Below are positions 7,664 to 16,860 of a stretch of DNA of 64,000 nt, one piece after another. The stretch lies in the NCBI RefSeq assembly GCF_900142675.1, contig NZ_FRBS01000002.1, positions 124,001 through 188,000 of the forward strand, written 5' to 3'. A program made the position numbers and the translations under genes. This stretch comes from Shouchella rhizosphaerae (GTDB lineage Bacteria; Bacillota; Bacilli; Bacillales; Bacillaceae_D). Each line of letters begins with the position of its first letter. Within the stretch, counting starts at the first letter, position 1. The notes beneath the pieces are model-generated. The model was given only the letters and a program-made list of their open reading frames with translations. It was not told the origin of the DNA and did not search any database.

Positions 7664-7691
7664 TTGGGCTGAGCATATTTAACGCTAAAAT
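7664..7691 (+). promoter_or_regulatory. Possible sigma-A promoter of the CynX-like exporter gene
   Basis: TTGGGC and TAAAAT are 16 bases apart, about 95 bases before the start codon. The -35 box is imperfect. The rest of the 351-base gap before 7788 shows nothing else I can support. Confidence 0.3.
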
Positions 7692-7787
7692 GGTAAAGAC
7701 AGTGTTATGATTATGTCGAATTAATGAAAAGAGCAAAACAATGCTTATAGGAAATCCTATTGTGTAATGTGTAAGGAGATGGGAAGT

Positions 7788-8933
7788 ATGCGAACCATTT
7801 ATTTCATTTTAGCGCTCATTTTAGCGTCACTTAATATGCGTCCTGCGATTACATCGGTTGCTCCGTTGCTAGATACGATTCAACAGCAACTAGGAATGAG
7901 TGGGCTGGCGTCAAGCTTGTTGACGACGCTACCTGTGTTGTGCATGGGTATCTTTGCCCCTTTTGCAGCGAAGATTAGTCAAAAGATTGGCTTGGAAAAA
8001 GCCATTTTTCTTTCTTTGTTGCTTTTAACGGCGGCCACTGCCGTGCGGGGGATCACAGGTTCAGTCATTGTCTTGATTGTAACAGCTTTTTTGGCGGGAA
8101 TTGGCATCGGTATTGCTGGCCCGCTCTTGTCTGGCTTCATTAAACAGTATTTTCCGACGCGTCCGGGATTTGTTAGTATCTATTCCGTTTCGATGTCGTT
8201 AGGGGCAGGCATTGCCGCTGGGTTGTCAGTACCAATCTACAACAGCGCCGGTCAAAATTGGGGGTTCGCTCTTGCTAGTTGGGCCGTTCTTGGTGTTGCT
8301 GCTTTAACGTTTTGGATCAAATTGGCTCTACAAAAACGGACAGAAGTAACGGCAGCGAAAGCGAGGCTGCCATTAAAAAACAAACGGGCGATTTTAGTGA
8401 CATTGTTTTTCGCGTTAATGTCTAGCATGTTCTATTCAGTAACCGCTTGGATTGCGCCAATTGTCCAAGACATGGGTTATAGCAAATCGACTGCTGCAGC
8501 GATGCTTACGGTGTTTACATTTATTCAAATCCCTACTTCGATGCTGTTGCCGACATTGGTTGCGAAATTTGGCCGCTTGACAACGGTGCTAGTCGCCTGC
8601 AGCATGCTCGAATTAGCTGGCATCGGCATTTTGTTAGCTGGACTCCACCCCCTCCCTGCTGCCCTTTTACTTGGCATTGGCGCCGGTGGGCTGTTCCCTC
8701 TCGCTTTAATGTTGCCGATTGTTGAAACAGATAGCCCGCAAGAAGCAAGTGCATGGTCTTCCATGAACCAAGGAGGAGGCTACATTCTTGCTGCGATCGG
8801 CCCCCTTGCGGTTGGTGCCATTTCCGATATGTTTGGCAGCTTTTACCCTGCCTTGCTTGTGATGGCGGGTGTTGTAGTAGCAATGGCAGCTGTACAGTTG
8901 CTCTTAAAAAAGCATGGCCGTGCGATTGAATAA
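7788..8933 (+). CDS. MFS transporter, CynX/NimT family
   Basis: The 381-residue protein has 12 predicted membrane segments. It opens with the CynX/NimT pattern L-N-M-R-P-A-I-T-S-V-A-P-L-L, seen in cyanate and 2-nitroimidazole transporters (YycB in B. subtilis). The substrate cannot be read from sequence. The ATG at 7788 is favoured because AAGGAG lies 9 bases upstream, whereas the ATG at 7779 is too close. It appears to be a single-gene unit, with a terminator at 9037-9070. Confidence 0.85.
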   Translation: MRTIYFILALILASLNMRPAITSVAPLLDTIQQQLGMSGLASSLLTTLPVLCMGIFAPFAAKISQKIGLEKAIFLSLLLLTAATAVRGITGSVIVLIVTAFLAGIGIGIAGPLLSGFIKQYFPTRPGFVSIYSVSMSLGAGIAAGLSVPIYNSAGQNWGFALASWAVLGVAALTFWIKLALQKRTEVTAAKARLPLKNKRAILVTLFFALMSSMFYSVTAWIAPIVQDMGYSKSTAAAMLTVFTFIQIPTSMLLPTLVAKFGRLTTVLVACSMLELAGIGILLAGLHPLPAALLLGIGAGGLFPLALMLPIVETDSPQEASAWSSMNQGGGYILAAIGPLAVGAISDMFGSFYPALLVMAGVVVAMAAVQLLLKKHGRAIE

Positions 8934-9036
8934 GAGCCCTCATGATGCAACTAAAAAGACGAGAGCAGGGCATAAAAACCCGTACTGGAGAATCATGGCG
9001 TTGTGCGTTTACGCTCTATTTTTATCAGATTGGTTG

Positions 9037-9070
9037 GCAAGGCGCCCAGGAATAGGCGCCTTGCTTTTTT
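9037..9070 (+). terminator. Terminator after the CynX-like gene
   Basis: A perfect 10-bp stem GCAAGGCGCC/GGCGCCTTGC with an 8-base loop is followed by TTTTTTATT. Confidence 0.85.
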
Positions 9071-9167
9071 ATTCCCCTCTGGTATCGTTGACATTGAGAA
9101 AAAGCATTCCCAGTTCTCACTTTCTTCACATTTATTCGCTATACTGGGGAAAAGGAGGCGAAAACTC

Positions 9168-10157
9168 GTGAACTGGAAGGCAGTGATGCTAGTGGCCTCG
9201 TTTTGTTTTTTGTTTGCCGGATGCGATCAGAAGGCGCTTCCGCTGCCTGATGGAAATGAACCATATGCGGTTGTCACCCATTTAAAAGAGCCTGCTCTTG
9301 CATTTCTAGAGAGCGGTCATAAACGACTAGTTAGGACCGAGAAAATAGACGAGCCTTGGAGTGAAATGGTCCCTATCGATTCCGGTCGCATGGTTGCTTT
9401 AGCCCAAACAGGGACAACGCTTTTGGCCATTGATACCAATAGCGGTGCCGTTGACGAACTTGCCCAGTTTGATGAAGCCCTGACTGCAGTGACAGCGCTT
9501 CCTGGCCGTGACGCTGTAGCGGTTGCTGATACGGAGAACCGTGAAGTCAAGTTGGTCAGTGTAGAACATGGCGATGTAATGGAGGCGTTTGCATTGGATG
9601 GTTCGCCATCAGAACTTTTGGCTGATGAAAGTGGACTGCTTTTTGTCCTTTGTGCAGACCAAAGCAACGTTTCTGTATTTGATTTGGAGACAATGGAACA
9701 AATAAATTCTTTTCCGGTCAGCGAACGTCCAGCAGGGCTTTTTTTTGATGGCGAATTGCTATGGACTGGAGGGCACGGCCCTACAGGCAACTTAAATAGC
9801 GCGATTCGCGGCTATGAAGTCGCATCAGGCGAGATGAAGGCTGAGGTTGAAGTTGGGTTGATGCCAATCGCCATCACAGGCAGTCGCGAGGAAAACGAAC
9901 TTTATGTGGTTTCTCATGGCGACCACCACGTCTATAAAGTAAACCGTGCCACGCAAACAGTCGTTGCCAAAGCAGAAGTCGGGCAGAATCCTAATTATAT
10001 TTATTTATTTGGAAACGAGTTGCTCGTAAGCAATTTTGACAGCGACACATTGTCCGTATTGCAGAAGGACCCTTTTGAGTTGACGGATGAGGTGTCTGTT
10101 GGCGCAGGGCCCTACGCGATTTCCGTTGCCCCAGGGAGGGAAGAAGATGGGAGCTAA
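9168..10157 (+). CDS. Lipoprotein with YncE-like beta-propeller
   Basis: The 329-residue product begins with a signal peptide ending in the lipobox L-F-A-G-C, so it should be lipid-anchored on the outer face of the membrane. The rest is repeated four-strand blades of YVTN/YncE type (for example near residues 100, 145, 190, 235 and 275, each with a G-x-x-P or N-x-D turn). Such propellers usually bind proteins or ligands and are not enzymes. The GTG at 9168 follows AAGGAGG. The 3' end overlaps the response regulator gene by 11 bases, and two further genes overlap in series, so it is the first gene of a signalling operon and a candidate extracellular sensor partner of the kinase. Confidence 0.82.
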   Translation: MNWKAVMLVASFCFLFAGCDQKALPLPDGNEPYAVVTHLKEPALAFLESGHKRLVRTEKIDEPWSEMVPIDSGRMVALAQTGTTLLAIDTNSGAVDELAQFDEALTAVTALPGRDAVAVADTENREVKLVSVEHGDVMEAFALDGSPSELLADESGLLFVLCADQSNVSVFDLETMEQINSFPVSERPAGLFFDGELLWTGGHGPTGNLNSAIRGYEVASGEMKAEVEVGLMPIAITGSREENELYVVSHGDHHVYKVNRATQTVVAKAEVGQNPNYIYLFGNELLVSNFDSDTLSVLQKDPFELTDEVSVGAGPYAISVAPGREEDGS

Positions 10158-10827
10158 AACAGTGCTAGTCGTTGACGATGAGCCTGAGCTGCTTGAGCTT
10201 GTAGTTACCTATTTGCGAAAAGAGTCTTACCGGGCGCTGACAGCTAATAATGGCGCCGACGCTCTTAAGCGGATTGAACAGGATGCGGTCGATTTGGTCA
10301 TTCTTGATGTCATGATGGAAGGGATGGATGGCTTTCACGTTTGCGAGCGTATTCGGCAAAAGCATTCACTTCCTGTGATTATGCTGACAGCACGAGGCAA
10401 TGAAGCTGATAAAGTCCGTGGCCTTAAAACCGGTGCCGATGACTACATGGTCAAGCCATTTAGCCCGAAGGAATTAATGGCCCGTGTCGAGGCAGCGTTG
10501 CGCCGCGCAAATATGGACAAAATCCGTGGCAGACGTCTCGTTTTTGGAGAACTTGAACTTGACCAAGACGGTCGTGCGGTAACCGTTGCTGGAAGCCTTA
10601 TTAGCCTGACAAGACGGGAATACGAATTGTTGCTGTTTTTAGCTGAAAACGCGGGCCGGGCCTTTTCACGGGAGCATTTATTTGAGCGCGTATGGACCGA
10701 TACGGCCGCTAGTTCGTTGCGGACGGTCGATACGCATATTAAAACGTTGCGCTTAAAGCTTAATGGGGCCGGACGTTTTATCGAAACCGTTTGGGGCGTC
10801 GGTTATAAATTCGGAGGAAGCGAATGA
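10147..10827 (+). CDS. OmpR/PhoB-family response regulator
   Basis: The 226-residue protein has a receiver domain (acidic pair D10-D11, phospho-acceptor D54, K103) followed by a winged-helix domain (about 128-224) ending in the typical V-W-G-V-G-Y-K-F. It acts as a DNA-binding transcription factor once phosphorylated by the kinase encoded next. The ATG at 10147 follows GGGAGG, inside the end of the lipoprotein gene. The stop overlaps the kinase start by 4 bases. Targets are unknown; autoregulation of the operon is likely for this class but not shown here. Confidence 0.95.
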   Translation: MGAKTVLVVDDEPELLELVVTYLRKESYRALTANNGADALKRIEQDAVDLVILDVMMEGMDGFHVCERIRQKHSLPVIMLTARGNEADKVRGLKTGADDYMVKPFSPKELMARVEAALRRANMDKIRGRRLVFGELELDQDGRAVTVAGSLISLTRREYELLLFLAENAGRAFSREHLFERVWTDTAASSLRTVDTHIKTLRLKLNGAGRFIETVWGVGYKFGGSE

Positions 10828-12242
10828 AGCCTTTATCCATTGGCGCAAAAATTTGGCTGGCCATTGGCACTGCTGCGTTGGCCTTTGTCGTCTCTGGTGG
10901 TTTTTTAATTGCGTTTTTGTATGAAAAGCTTTATGTAGACGAACAACTTGGCCAGTTTATGGAAGAAGGCAGCGCCCTTGTGTCTTTTTATGAAAAGGAA
11001 GGTTTGTCGGAAGAGCTGTATGAACGAGTGGAGTGGGCGAATGAGAGAAGCCGCGCTCAATTTTTACTGACAGATGATCCAATGGAATTGGCGAGCGGCG
11101 CCCCTTTTGCAGCCGATGAAGATGCACAACTGATCACATTTGAGGAACGGCAAAGTTTGCTGGACGGCGAGACAGTTGTAATTCGCCGCGAACATCCTCG
11201 TTTTCAACAAGAGTTGCTAGGGATTGCCCTTCCGTTAATCAGTGAAAATAAATTAGAAGGCGCGATTTTTATTTCGATGCCATTAGCTGTTGTTTATGAG
11301 GCGTTTGTTGATATCCAGTGGGCGCTTTATGCAGCAGTGTTGTTCGCTGCTTTCTTTGTCGTCATTTCAGGCAAGCGCATGACGAAACATATTGTAGAGC
11401 CGCTAAGGGAAATGAAAGCAAGTGCCAAAGAAATGGAAAATGGCCATTTTTCAAAGCGTGTCGCTATTGGAAAAAGCCATGATGAGCTCGCGGAACTGGC
11501 TCATTCTTTTAATGAGCTTGCCAAATCATTAGAGCAAGTAGATCGAGAGCGGAATGCATTTTTGGCCAATGTCGCCCACGAATTGAGAACGCCTTTAAGC
11601 TATATGATCGGCTATGCAGAGGGCATTCAAGAAGGTGTCATTGAAAGAAATAAAGGAATGGCCGTTATTGAAAAAGAGGCAAAGCGATTAGATCGCCTTG
11701 TCAATGATTTGCTTGATTTGGCCCAGCTAGAAGGCAGCGATTACCGTCTAGACAAAGAAGCACTTCCATTTGCAGAGCTTGCTCGAGAAGCGGTAGCTGC
11801 ATTCGCTTGGCAAGCTGAACAAAAACACATCCAACTGGAACTTGAGTTAGACGAGGACAGCATTATTGATGCCGATTGGGACCGGATGCAGCAAGTGTTA
11901 ACAAACTTGCTCGCAAATGCGATTGCTTATTCTCCGCCTTTTACAACGGTTACGGTACGGATCACTTCCAGCAACGGCTGGGCAGAAATGGTTGTTGAAG
12001 ATGAAGGAGCTGGTATCCCTGAAGCAGACCTGTCGTCTGTACAAAAGCGTTTTTATCGTGTCAAGAAGGGCAGGAGCAGGCAGAATGGCGGTACGGGTCT
12101 GGGCCTAGCAATTGTGCAAGAGATTGTCGCCAAACATGGCGGCGACTTTCAGCTAGTGTCACAAGAAGGGAAAGGCACAAAAGCCATTATACGGATTAAA
12201 GAAATCGATGTTGGCGCTTTTAAGGAAGGAGAACAAAGATGA
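10824..12242 (+). CDS. Sensor histidine kinase with HAMP domain
   Basis: The 472-residue protein has two membrane helices (about 10-33 and 163-182) around a 130-residue extracellular sensor. A HAMP linker (183-236), the dimerisation box A-H-E-L-R-T-P-L with His252, and an ATPase domain with N-T/N-box N-L-L-A-N-A, D-E-G-A-G-I-P and G-T-G-L-G-L-A-I motifs follow. It phosphorylates the upstream OmpR-type regulator. The sensor shows no recognised fold. Being encoded between two lipoprotein genes with overlapping ends suggests that these act on the outer face as signal receivers or targets. Confidence 0.95.
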   Translation: MKPLSIGAKIWLAIGTAALAFVVSGGFLIAFLYEKLYVDEQLGQFMEEGSALVSFYEKEGLSEELYERVEWANERSRAQFLLTDDPMELASGAPFAADEDAQLITFEERQSLLDGETVVIRREHPRFQQELLGIALPLISENKLEGAIFISMPLAVVYEAFVDIQWALYAAVLFAAFFVVISGKRMTKHIVEPLREMKASAKEMENGHFSKRVAIGKSHDELAELAHSFNELAKSLEQVDRERNAFLANVAHELRTPLSYMIGYAEGIQEGVIERNKGMAVIEKEAKRLDRLVNDLLDLAQLEGSDYRLDKEALPFAELAREAVAAFAWQAEQKHIQLELELDEDSIIDADWDRMQQVLTNLLANAIAYSPPFTTVTVRITSSNGWAEMVVEDEGAGIPEADLSSVQKRFYRVKKGRSRQNGGTGLGLAIVQEIVAKHGGDFQLVSQEGKGTKAIIRIKEIDVGAFKEGEQR

Positions 12243-12667
12243 AGCAACGATGGTTAACAGCAACAGTACTTGGTGTCGTCGCATTAAGCGGTTGTTCTGA
12301 GAAAGAGGAAACGCCTTCACTGTCGGCGGAGGCAATTGAGGTTGCTTTTGAAATGGCAGAGGAACAGCTTGAACTTGAAAACATTGTTCTTGAGGCGAAA
12401 GTCATGCAAGGAGACGAGCCTGTTGATGATGCAGAGGAAGTCGTTTTTGAAGTCTGGCCTTATGACGATAGGGAGGAATCGGAATTTCATGAAGCAAGCT
12501 ATGCTGAATCAGGTTTATACCAAGCTCCATTAGCGTTAGAAGAAGCAGGAATTTATATGGTACAAGTCCATGTGACGGCTCGGGGCATGCACGTCATGCC
12601 TACTCAGCCTTTATTTGCCGGAGAAATAAGCGAAAGCGAGATCGAACAGTTTGAGGAAGGAAACTAG
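12239..12667 (+). CDS. Lipoprotein with YtkA-like domain
   Basis: The 142-residue product has a signal peptide and lipobox L-S-G-C. The mature part is an immunoglobulin-like strand-rich domain of YtkA/FixH type, with the G-L-Y-Q-A-P and Y-x-V-Q-V-H-V-T pattern late in the sequence. Such domains often sit beside copper or envelope-stress genes, but their ligands are not settled. It overlaps the kinase stop by 4 bases and closes the four-gene operon. A weak hairpin (12684-12701) followed by TCCTTTT may terminate it. Confidence 0.75.
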   Translation: MKQRWLTATVLGVVALSGCSEKEETPSLSAEAIEVAFEMAEEQLELENIVLEAKVMQGDEPVDDAEEVVFEVWPYDDREESEFHEASYAESGLYQAPLALEEAGIYMVQVHVTARGMHVMPTQPLFAGEISESEIEQFEEGN

Positions 12668-12763
12668 GCTCCATTAAATGCTAGCCCTGGAGTGAAAGGG
12701 CAGTCCTTTTATGTTTCTACATATAAATAAAAAGGGACCTGACTTTGCGAAGGGGGAGTAACA

Positions 12764-13156
12764 ATGGCAACGTTTTACTCAGTTTGTGAACAAGCGGGAT
12801 TGGTATTTGGACAGAAATCGAAACGCAAAAATGGTGTCTGTTCAATTGAAATTCCAAGAAACTTGCATGCAACGATTCAAGGAAGGCCGACAAAAGCCAG
12901 CCTCCACATTGAAGTTACGTTTGAAGCATTAGACCAAAATGGCATGGCACTTAATTTAGCAGAACTCGTGCTTTTGCAGGAAGAAGTGCCGGTCGTCGTT
13001 CGGGGACTGGCGGAGCAAGGCGTCATTGTTAGCGCGATCCACAACCATTGGCTTTTTACCGATCCTGTGCTTATGTACGTGCACGCCCAATCAGTAGAAG
13101 CGCCGGTCTCTTTTTCACAAAAAATCAACAATGCGCTTCGCTATATTGCGATTTGA
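12764..13156 (+). CDS. DUF1259 (LppY/LpqO-like) domain protein
   Basis: The 130-residue protein matches the DUF1259 pattern: an early I-P-R-x-L-x-x-x-I-x-G strand, then L-V-L-L-Q-E-E-V-x-x-V, and the hallmark A-I-H-N-H-W-L near residue 90 followed by M-Y-V-H. The paired histidines suggest metal binding. Mycobacterial relatives are lipoproteins of unknown role, but this version has no signal peptide and is short, a single domain. GGGGGAG precedes the ATG. Its function is not known. Confidence 0.75.
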   Translation: MATFYSVCEQAGLVFGQKSKRKNGVCSIEIPRNLHATIQGRPTKASLHIEVTFEALDQNGMALNLAELVLLQEEVPVVVRGLAEQGVIVSAIHNHWLFTDPVLMYVHAQSVEAPVSFSQKINNALRYIAI

Positions 13157-13176
13157 CAGGCCAATGCCCGCCCCGC

Positions 13177-13446
13177 CTAGTTTTCGAAAAACTGGTTGCA
13201 GGCTTTGGCGGCGTCAATGTCCTTTTGTGTCAGTTTCCCCTCATCGACTGTTGTCCATTTAATCGAAACGGCAGTATGATCAATCGTGATGACAGGATGG
13301 TGCTGGGCGCCTTCTGAATAGGCAGCGACGTTCTGCACAAAATCAATTCCTTTTAAAAAATGATCAAATGTAAAAGTACGCCAAAGCGCTTCTCCCTCAA
13401 CCGTCCAGCCAGGTAGCGCTTTGGCTGTTTTTTTAATTTGGCTCAT
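13177..13446 (-). CDS. 4a-hydroxytetrahydrobiopterin dehydratase (PCD/DCoH-like)
   Basis: The 89-residue protein has the family core: G-W at residue 14, F-x-F-D-H-F-L-K-G-I, then the active-site histidines in E-G-A-Q-H-H-P and a later D-H. The enzyme dehydrates 4a-carbinolamine pterins formed by aromatic amino acid hydroxylases. No hydroxylase is nearby, and orphan copies in bacteria are thought to have roles in pterin or molybdopterin metabolism. Start at 13446 was preferred over 13452 because GGAGG then lies 6 bases away. Confidence 0.92.
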   Translation of the reverse strand: MSQIKKTAKALPGWTVEGEALWRTFTFDHFLKGIDFVQNVAAYSEGAQHHPVITIDHTAVSIKWTTVDEGKLTQKDIDAAKACNQFFEN

Positions 13447-13509
13447 TGACATCCTCCTCCTCCCCTTTATATACCTAAGGCCGACAGCTTGTTAAACATA
13501 AAAATTGTA

Positions 13510-14841
13510 TTATAAGAAAAACTGGGCAATAAACACCAAAAGAATTGTAGCCGGCACGAGCGTACGCATTAGAAAAAGCCAAAATGGAGCTATACGGCCA
13601 ACAGGCCCCGCTGCTAACTGAAATTGATGAAACAATAGGTCACGCTTGATTTTATAGCCAACGAATAAAGCAATAAGCAAACAACCGACGGGAAGCATGA
13701 CATTCGAGACAAGCAAATCGGTCAGATCAAACACCGTTTTCTCTTGCCAAGCAAACCCGCTTAAAAGCCCTGCCGATAATGCAGAAGGAATCGCCGCGAC
13801 AATGACGACAACACCGCTTCCCATCGCGACATTGCGACGGTTCCAGCCTTTGTTTTGGGTAAAGGCAGAAATAATAATTTCCAACAAACTTAAAGATGAG
13901 GTAATGGTCGCAAAGAAGAACAATAACAGAAACAAACTTAAAAACAAAGCGCCGAAAGGCATTTGTGCAAAAATCGCAGGCAGCGCAATAAATAACAGCC
14001 CTGGCCCAGAGGCTGGCTCAATGCCGTAGGCAAAGACAATTGGAAAAATCGCAAGACCAGCCAATAATGACACAAATACGTTCATTGCCGCCACATACGC
14101 AGCCGAGCCAGGCAAACTTTGCTTTTCTCCCAGGTAGGAACTGTATGTCACCATACAAGAGAAACCAACTGCCAGCGAGAAAAACGATTGCCCCAATGCT
14201 TCCAGCAAGCCTGGCGCGGTTATTTTTGAAAAGTCAGGCTGTAGGAAAAAACGGACGCCTTCCATCGCGCCTTCAAGGGAGAGGCCACGAAAAATAATAA
14301 TAAGCAAAAACAAAAACAAAAGTGGCATTAAGTACTTGTTGGCCCGTTCGATCCCATTTTTAATGCCGAAAGACAACACGACGACATTCAGGAACACGAA
14401 TAACACAAGACCGAGTATACTCGCCCAAGGGCTGGCGGTAATGCTGATAAACAATTGCTCGTAATCGCGCCCATCTACAAGGACAAAATTGCCGAACGAC
14501 AACAACGCATAAAGCAAAATCCAGCCGCCCACGACCGCATAAAACGTCATCAGCAAAAAGCAGCCAACAACGCCAAAACGCCCAATCCAAGACCACGCTT
14601 TGCTGTTAACAAGCTTCGGGTAAGCCGATACCGCCTCGCGCTTTGCGCCGCGGCCAATGACAAACTCGGCAATAAGCAGCGGCAGGCCAATGAAAACGGT
14701 AAATAATATAAATAAGAGAAAGAATGCGCCTCCACCATTTGTCCCCGTCAAATAAGGAAAGCGCCAAAGAGCGCCAAGCCCAATTGCAGCGCCCGCGGAA
14801 GCGAGTATAAAACCGATTTTAGATGTCCACTGTTCACTCAT
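13510..14841 (-). CDS. Sodium-dependent transporter, NSS (SNF) family
   Basis: About 443 residues with 11-12 membrane segments. The first helix carries the NSS sodium/substrate-site pattern G-A-A-I-G-L-G-A-L-W-R-F-P-Y and the following N-G-G-G-A-F. These proteins (LeuT type) import amino acids or related solutes with sodium, in keeping with a sodium-based alkaliphile lifestyle. The ATG at 14841 matches the usual N-terminus (M-S-E-Q-W); a GTG 20 codons upstream adds an atypical leader. The ribosome binding site is weak, so the start is less certain than the identity. Confidence 0.92.
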   Translation of the reverse strand: MSEQWTSKIGFILASAGAAIGLGALWRFPYLTGTNGGGAFFLLFILFTVFIGLPLLIAEFVIGRGAKREAVSAYPKLVNSKAWSWIGRFGVVGCFLLMTFYAVVGGWILLYALLSFGNFVLVDGRDYEQLFISITASPWASILGLVLFVFLNVVVLSFGIKNGIERANKYLMPLLFLFLLIIIFRGLSLEGAMEGVRFFLQPDFSKITAPGLLEALGQSFFSLAVGFSCMVTYSSYLGEKQSLPGSAAYVAAMNVFVSLLAGLAIFPIVFAYGIEPASGPGLLFIALPAIFAQMPFGALFLSLFLLLFFFATITSSLSLLEIIISAFTQNKGWNRRNVAMGSGVVVIVAAIPSALSAGLLSGFAWQEKTVFDLTDLLVSNVMLPVGCLLIALFVGYKIKRDLLFHQFQLAAGPVGRIAPFWLFLMRTLVPATILLVFIAQFFL

Positions 14842-15064
14842 ACGATTGCTGGCTTTGCAGCAGTCACCTGCCTTATTATGTATTGTTTTCCACTTTACCA
14901 CAGAAAAGCGAATTTGCCGAGAACCGATTTGAGACGAGTCGCATGATTAGGCCCGTCAATAGCAGAGTTGGCAACAACGAAAAGGATTTCGTAGAGATGC
15001 TAGACGTTGAAAGTACACTGGCTGTTTTTAAGAGTGGCCAACTTTTACAATTATCTCAGTATAC

Positions 15065-15847
15065 TTATCGCTCAAGCTCCTTCCCGGCAATCCATAACGT
15101 CCAGCGATCCTTCTCAACGATCGGACCGTCCTGTTCGAGTGTGGTATCAATGACATGTACAAGTTCAGCCAATTCCGTATCTGAAAGCTGATGTAAAAGC
15201 GAGCGCCCTTTCCGTTTCGATAGATCAGCGAGAAGTTCCTGCTTGCTTTGATGGATCGCCCGTGTCTCCCATAGCGTTTCCTCACTTAAAAGGGAAAAGC
15301 CGCTAGAATGAAGGGCTTGGCGAATGTGGGCGCTAGAAAAGCGGCGCTTTGCTTCTATGTTCCTCAGGTGTGGGAAGGCAGAAAAGAAGTAGCCGCGCAC
15401 ATGCTCAGCGCTTCCGGGAAGAAAGCAATCGTCAGGCGTACGGTTTTGGATGATAAAAAGGCCGCCGTCGGCTAATGTCCGCCACGCTTCTTGAAAAAAA
15501 GGCTGCACGCTTGGCAAATGGTGAATGAGCGCTCTTGCCAAAAGCAAATCAATCGACCCGCTTGCGAGAGGAAGGTCCTCACAATCCCCTTTTTTAAGCG
15601 CAATCTGTTGAAAATCTCGACAGGCCGCTTTGGCATCAGCGAGCATTTGCGCGGACGAATCGATGCCGATGACATGGGGAATGCCGATCATTGCCAGCGC
15701 TCGTGTATAGATCCCTCCGCCACAGCCAATGTCAGCGGCCGTATCGATGTGTTTCCGCGACAGCTGGTTGGCAATAGTCGTAAGCCACTTTGAATCGGCG
15801 GTGCGGCCGCTATAGCTGTTTTGATTGCGCTTGTCATGAAAGTCCAT
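15065..15847 (-). CDS. Class I SAM-dependent methyltransferase
   Basis: The 260-residue protein has motif I (D-I-G-C-G-G-G-I-Y near residue 40), an acidic end of strand 2 (G-I-D-S-S), and the post-motif L-A-R-A-L-I-H-H-L-P. This is the Methyltransf_11/25 arrangement. The last 100 residues form a helical cap that would set substrate choice, which cannot be read. AAGGAGG precedes the ATG. It appears to stand alone between divergent neighbours; the 253 bases upstream hold nothing I can support. Confidence 0.88.
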   Translation of the reverse strand: MDFHDKRNQNSYSGRTADSKWLTTIANQLSRKHIDTAADIGCGGGIYTRALAMIGIPHVIGIDSSAQMLADAKAACRDFQQIALKKGDCEDLPLASGSIDLLLARALIHHLPSVQPFFQEAWRTLADGGLFIIQNRTPDDCFLPGSAEHVRGYFFSAFPHLRNIEAKRRFSSAHIRQALHSSGFSLLSEETLWETRAIHQSKQELLADLSKRKGRSLLHQLSDTELAELVHVIDTTLEQDGPIVEKDRWTLWIAGKELER

Positions 15848-16100
15848 AAGGAAAGCCTCCTTGCCTTTTTCTTTTAGCGTACAACAGCGGGTCGTGTGTA
15901 GATAGGACCGATTTTGAATAGGAGGCGATAAGAAAGTTTTTCTTTCAAGCTCAATAAATCGTTCCGAGAAACTTCTGGTAAAGGAAGGGATGGTTCAGTG
16001 CTTTGTAGAAAGGGTAGCAACAGGGGGCAAAAAACGCTCTCTTTGACTTATCTATCTAGCTCTTTTTGTAAACGTTGTTCCTGAGAGGGGTTCATTCAAA

Positions 16101-16664
16101 ATGATACAGAATAAAGAGGATATCCTAAAGCTCATTCAAAGCGATAAAAAAATGATGCAGATCATTAAAACTACAAGTTCCCTTGATTTGCCTGATTGGT
16201 GGATATGTGCAGGATTTGTACGGTCAAAAATTTGGGATACGTTACACGGCTTTAATGATAGAACGGAGACACCAGATGTAGATGTTATTTATTTTGATAA
16301 TACCAACATCGACGAGAATGTCGAAAAAGGATTAGAGAGCAATTTGAAACGTTTGATGCCTGGTATCCCTTGGTCTGTTAAAAATCAAGCTAGAATGCAT
16401 GTCATGAATCATTTTCCGCCTTATACATCTTCAGAAGATGCGATTTCAAAGTTTCCAGAAACGGCAACTGCATTAGGCGTGACGTTAGACAAAGACAATC
16501 ATTTGGTGCTTGCTTCTCCTTGTGGAATCGAAGATGTCCTCCATTTAGAATTAAAACCGACCCCATATTTTACTGAAACAAAAGAACGAGCGGCCATTTA
16601 CAGAGAGCGGATGATGAAAAAGAACTGGAAGGCTATTTGGCATAAGCTTAAAGTCCACTATTAA
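16101..16664 (+). CDS. Nucleotidyltransferase family protein (DUF925 type)
   Basis: The 187-residue protein has the DUF925 pattern: W-x-I-C-A-G-F-V-R near residue 32, the acidic pair T-P-D-V-D-V-I-Y-F-D (probable metal site), then A-R-M-H and the E-D-A-I-S-x-F-P-E-T-A-T-A segment. The fold belongs to the polymerase-beta superfamily. The natural substrate is unknown. The coding sequence is richer in A+T than its neighbours. GAGAGGGG precedes the ATG. The gene stands alone. Confidence 0.85.
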   Translation: MIQNKEDILKLIQSDKKMMQIIKTTSSLDLPDWWICAGFVRSKIWDTLHGFNDRTETPDVDVIYFDNTNIDENVEKGLESNLKRLMPGIPWSVKNQARMHVMNHFPPYTSSEDAISKFPETATALGVTLDKDNHLVLASPCGIEDVLHLELKPTPYFTETKERAAIYRERMMKKNWKAIWHKLKVHY

Positions 16665-16789
16665 ATCAGCCAAGTTCGTCAGGTAATAAGCTTCATTTCT
16701 GAGTACTCTTTCTCCTTTTATTTTTGGCCAAAAAGACGTTTCCCCGAGGCTAGAAAACGAGTAACGGCCATAGTAGTGGCTTGCTTATC

Positions 16790-16834
16790 GCTCGGGCTAC
16801 TGTTTTAAAACACTAAAGAGGTAGCAATCCGAGC
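16790..16834 (+). promoter_or_regulatory. Possible leader hairpin upstream of MFS gene
   Basis: GCTCGGGCTAC (16790-16800) can pair with GTAGCAATCCGAGC (16821-16834, with a 3-base bulge), and an inner palindrome TGTTTTAAAACA lies in the loop. It ends 26 bases before the start codon, so it could act as an attenuator. No leader peptide was identified. Confidence 0.3.
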
Positions 16835-16860
16835 TAGTAACGGTTTTGAAAGGAACGGAT

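Noticed and set aside
9317-9790. 157-codon frame opposite the beta-propeller gene
   Set aside because: Serine-rich shadow of a G+C-rich coding strand; no start signals and the sense frame has clear propeller repeats.
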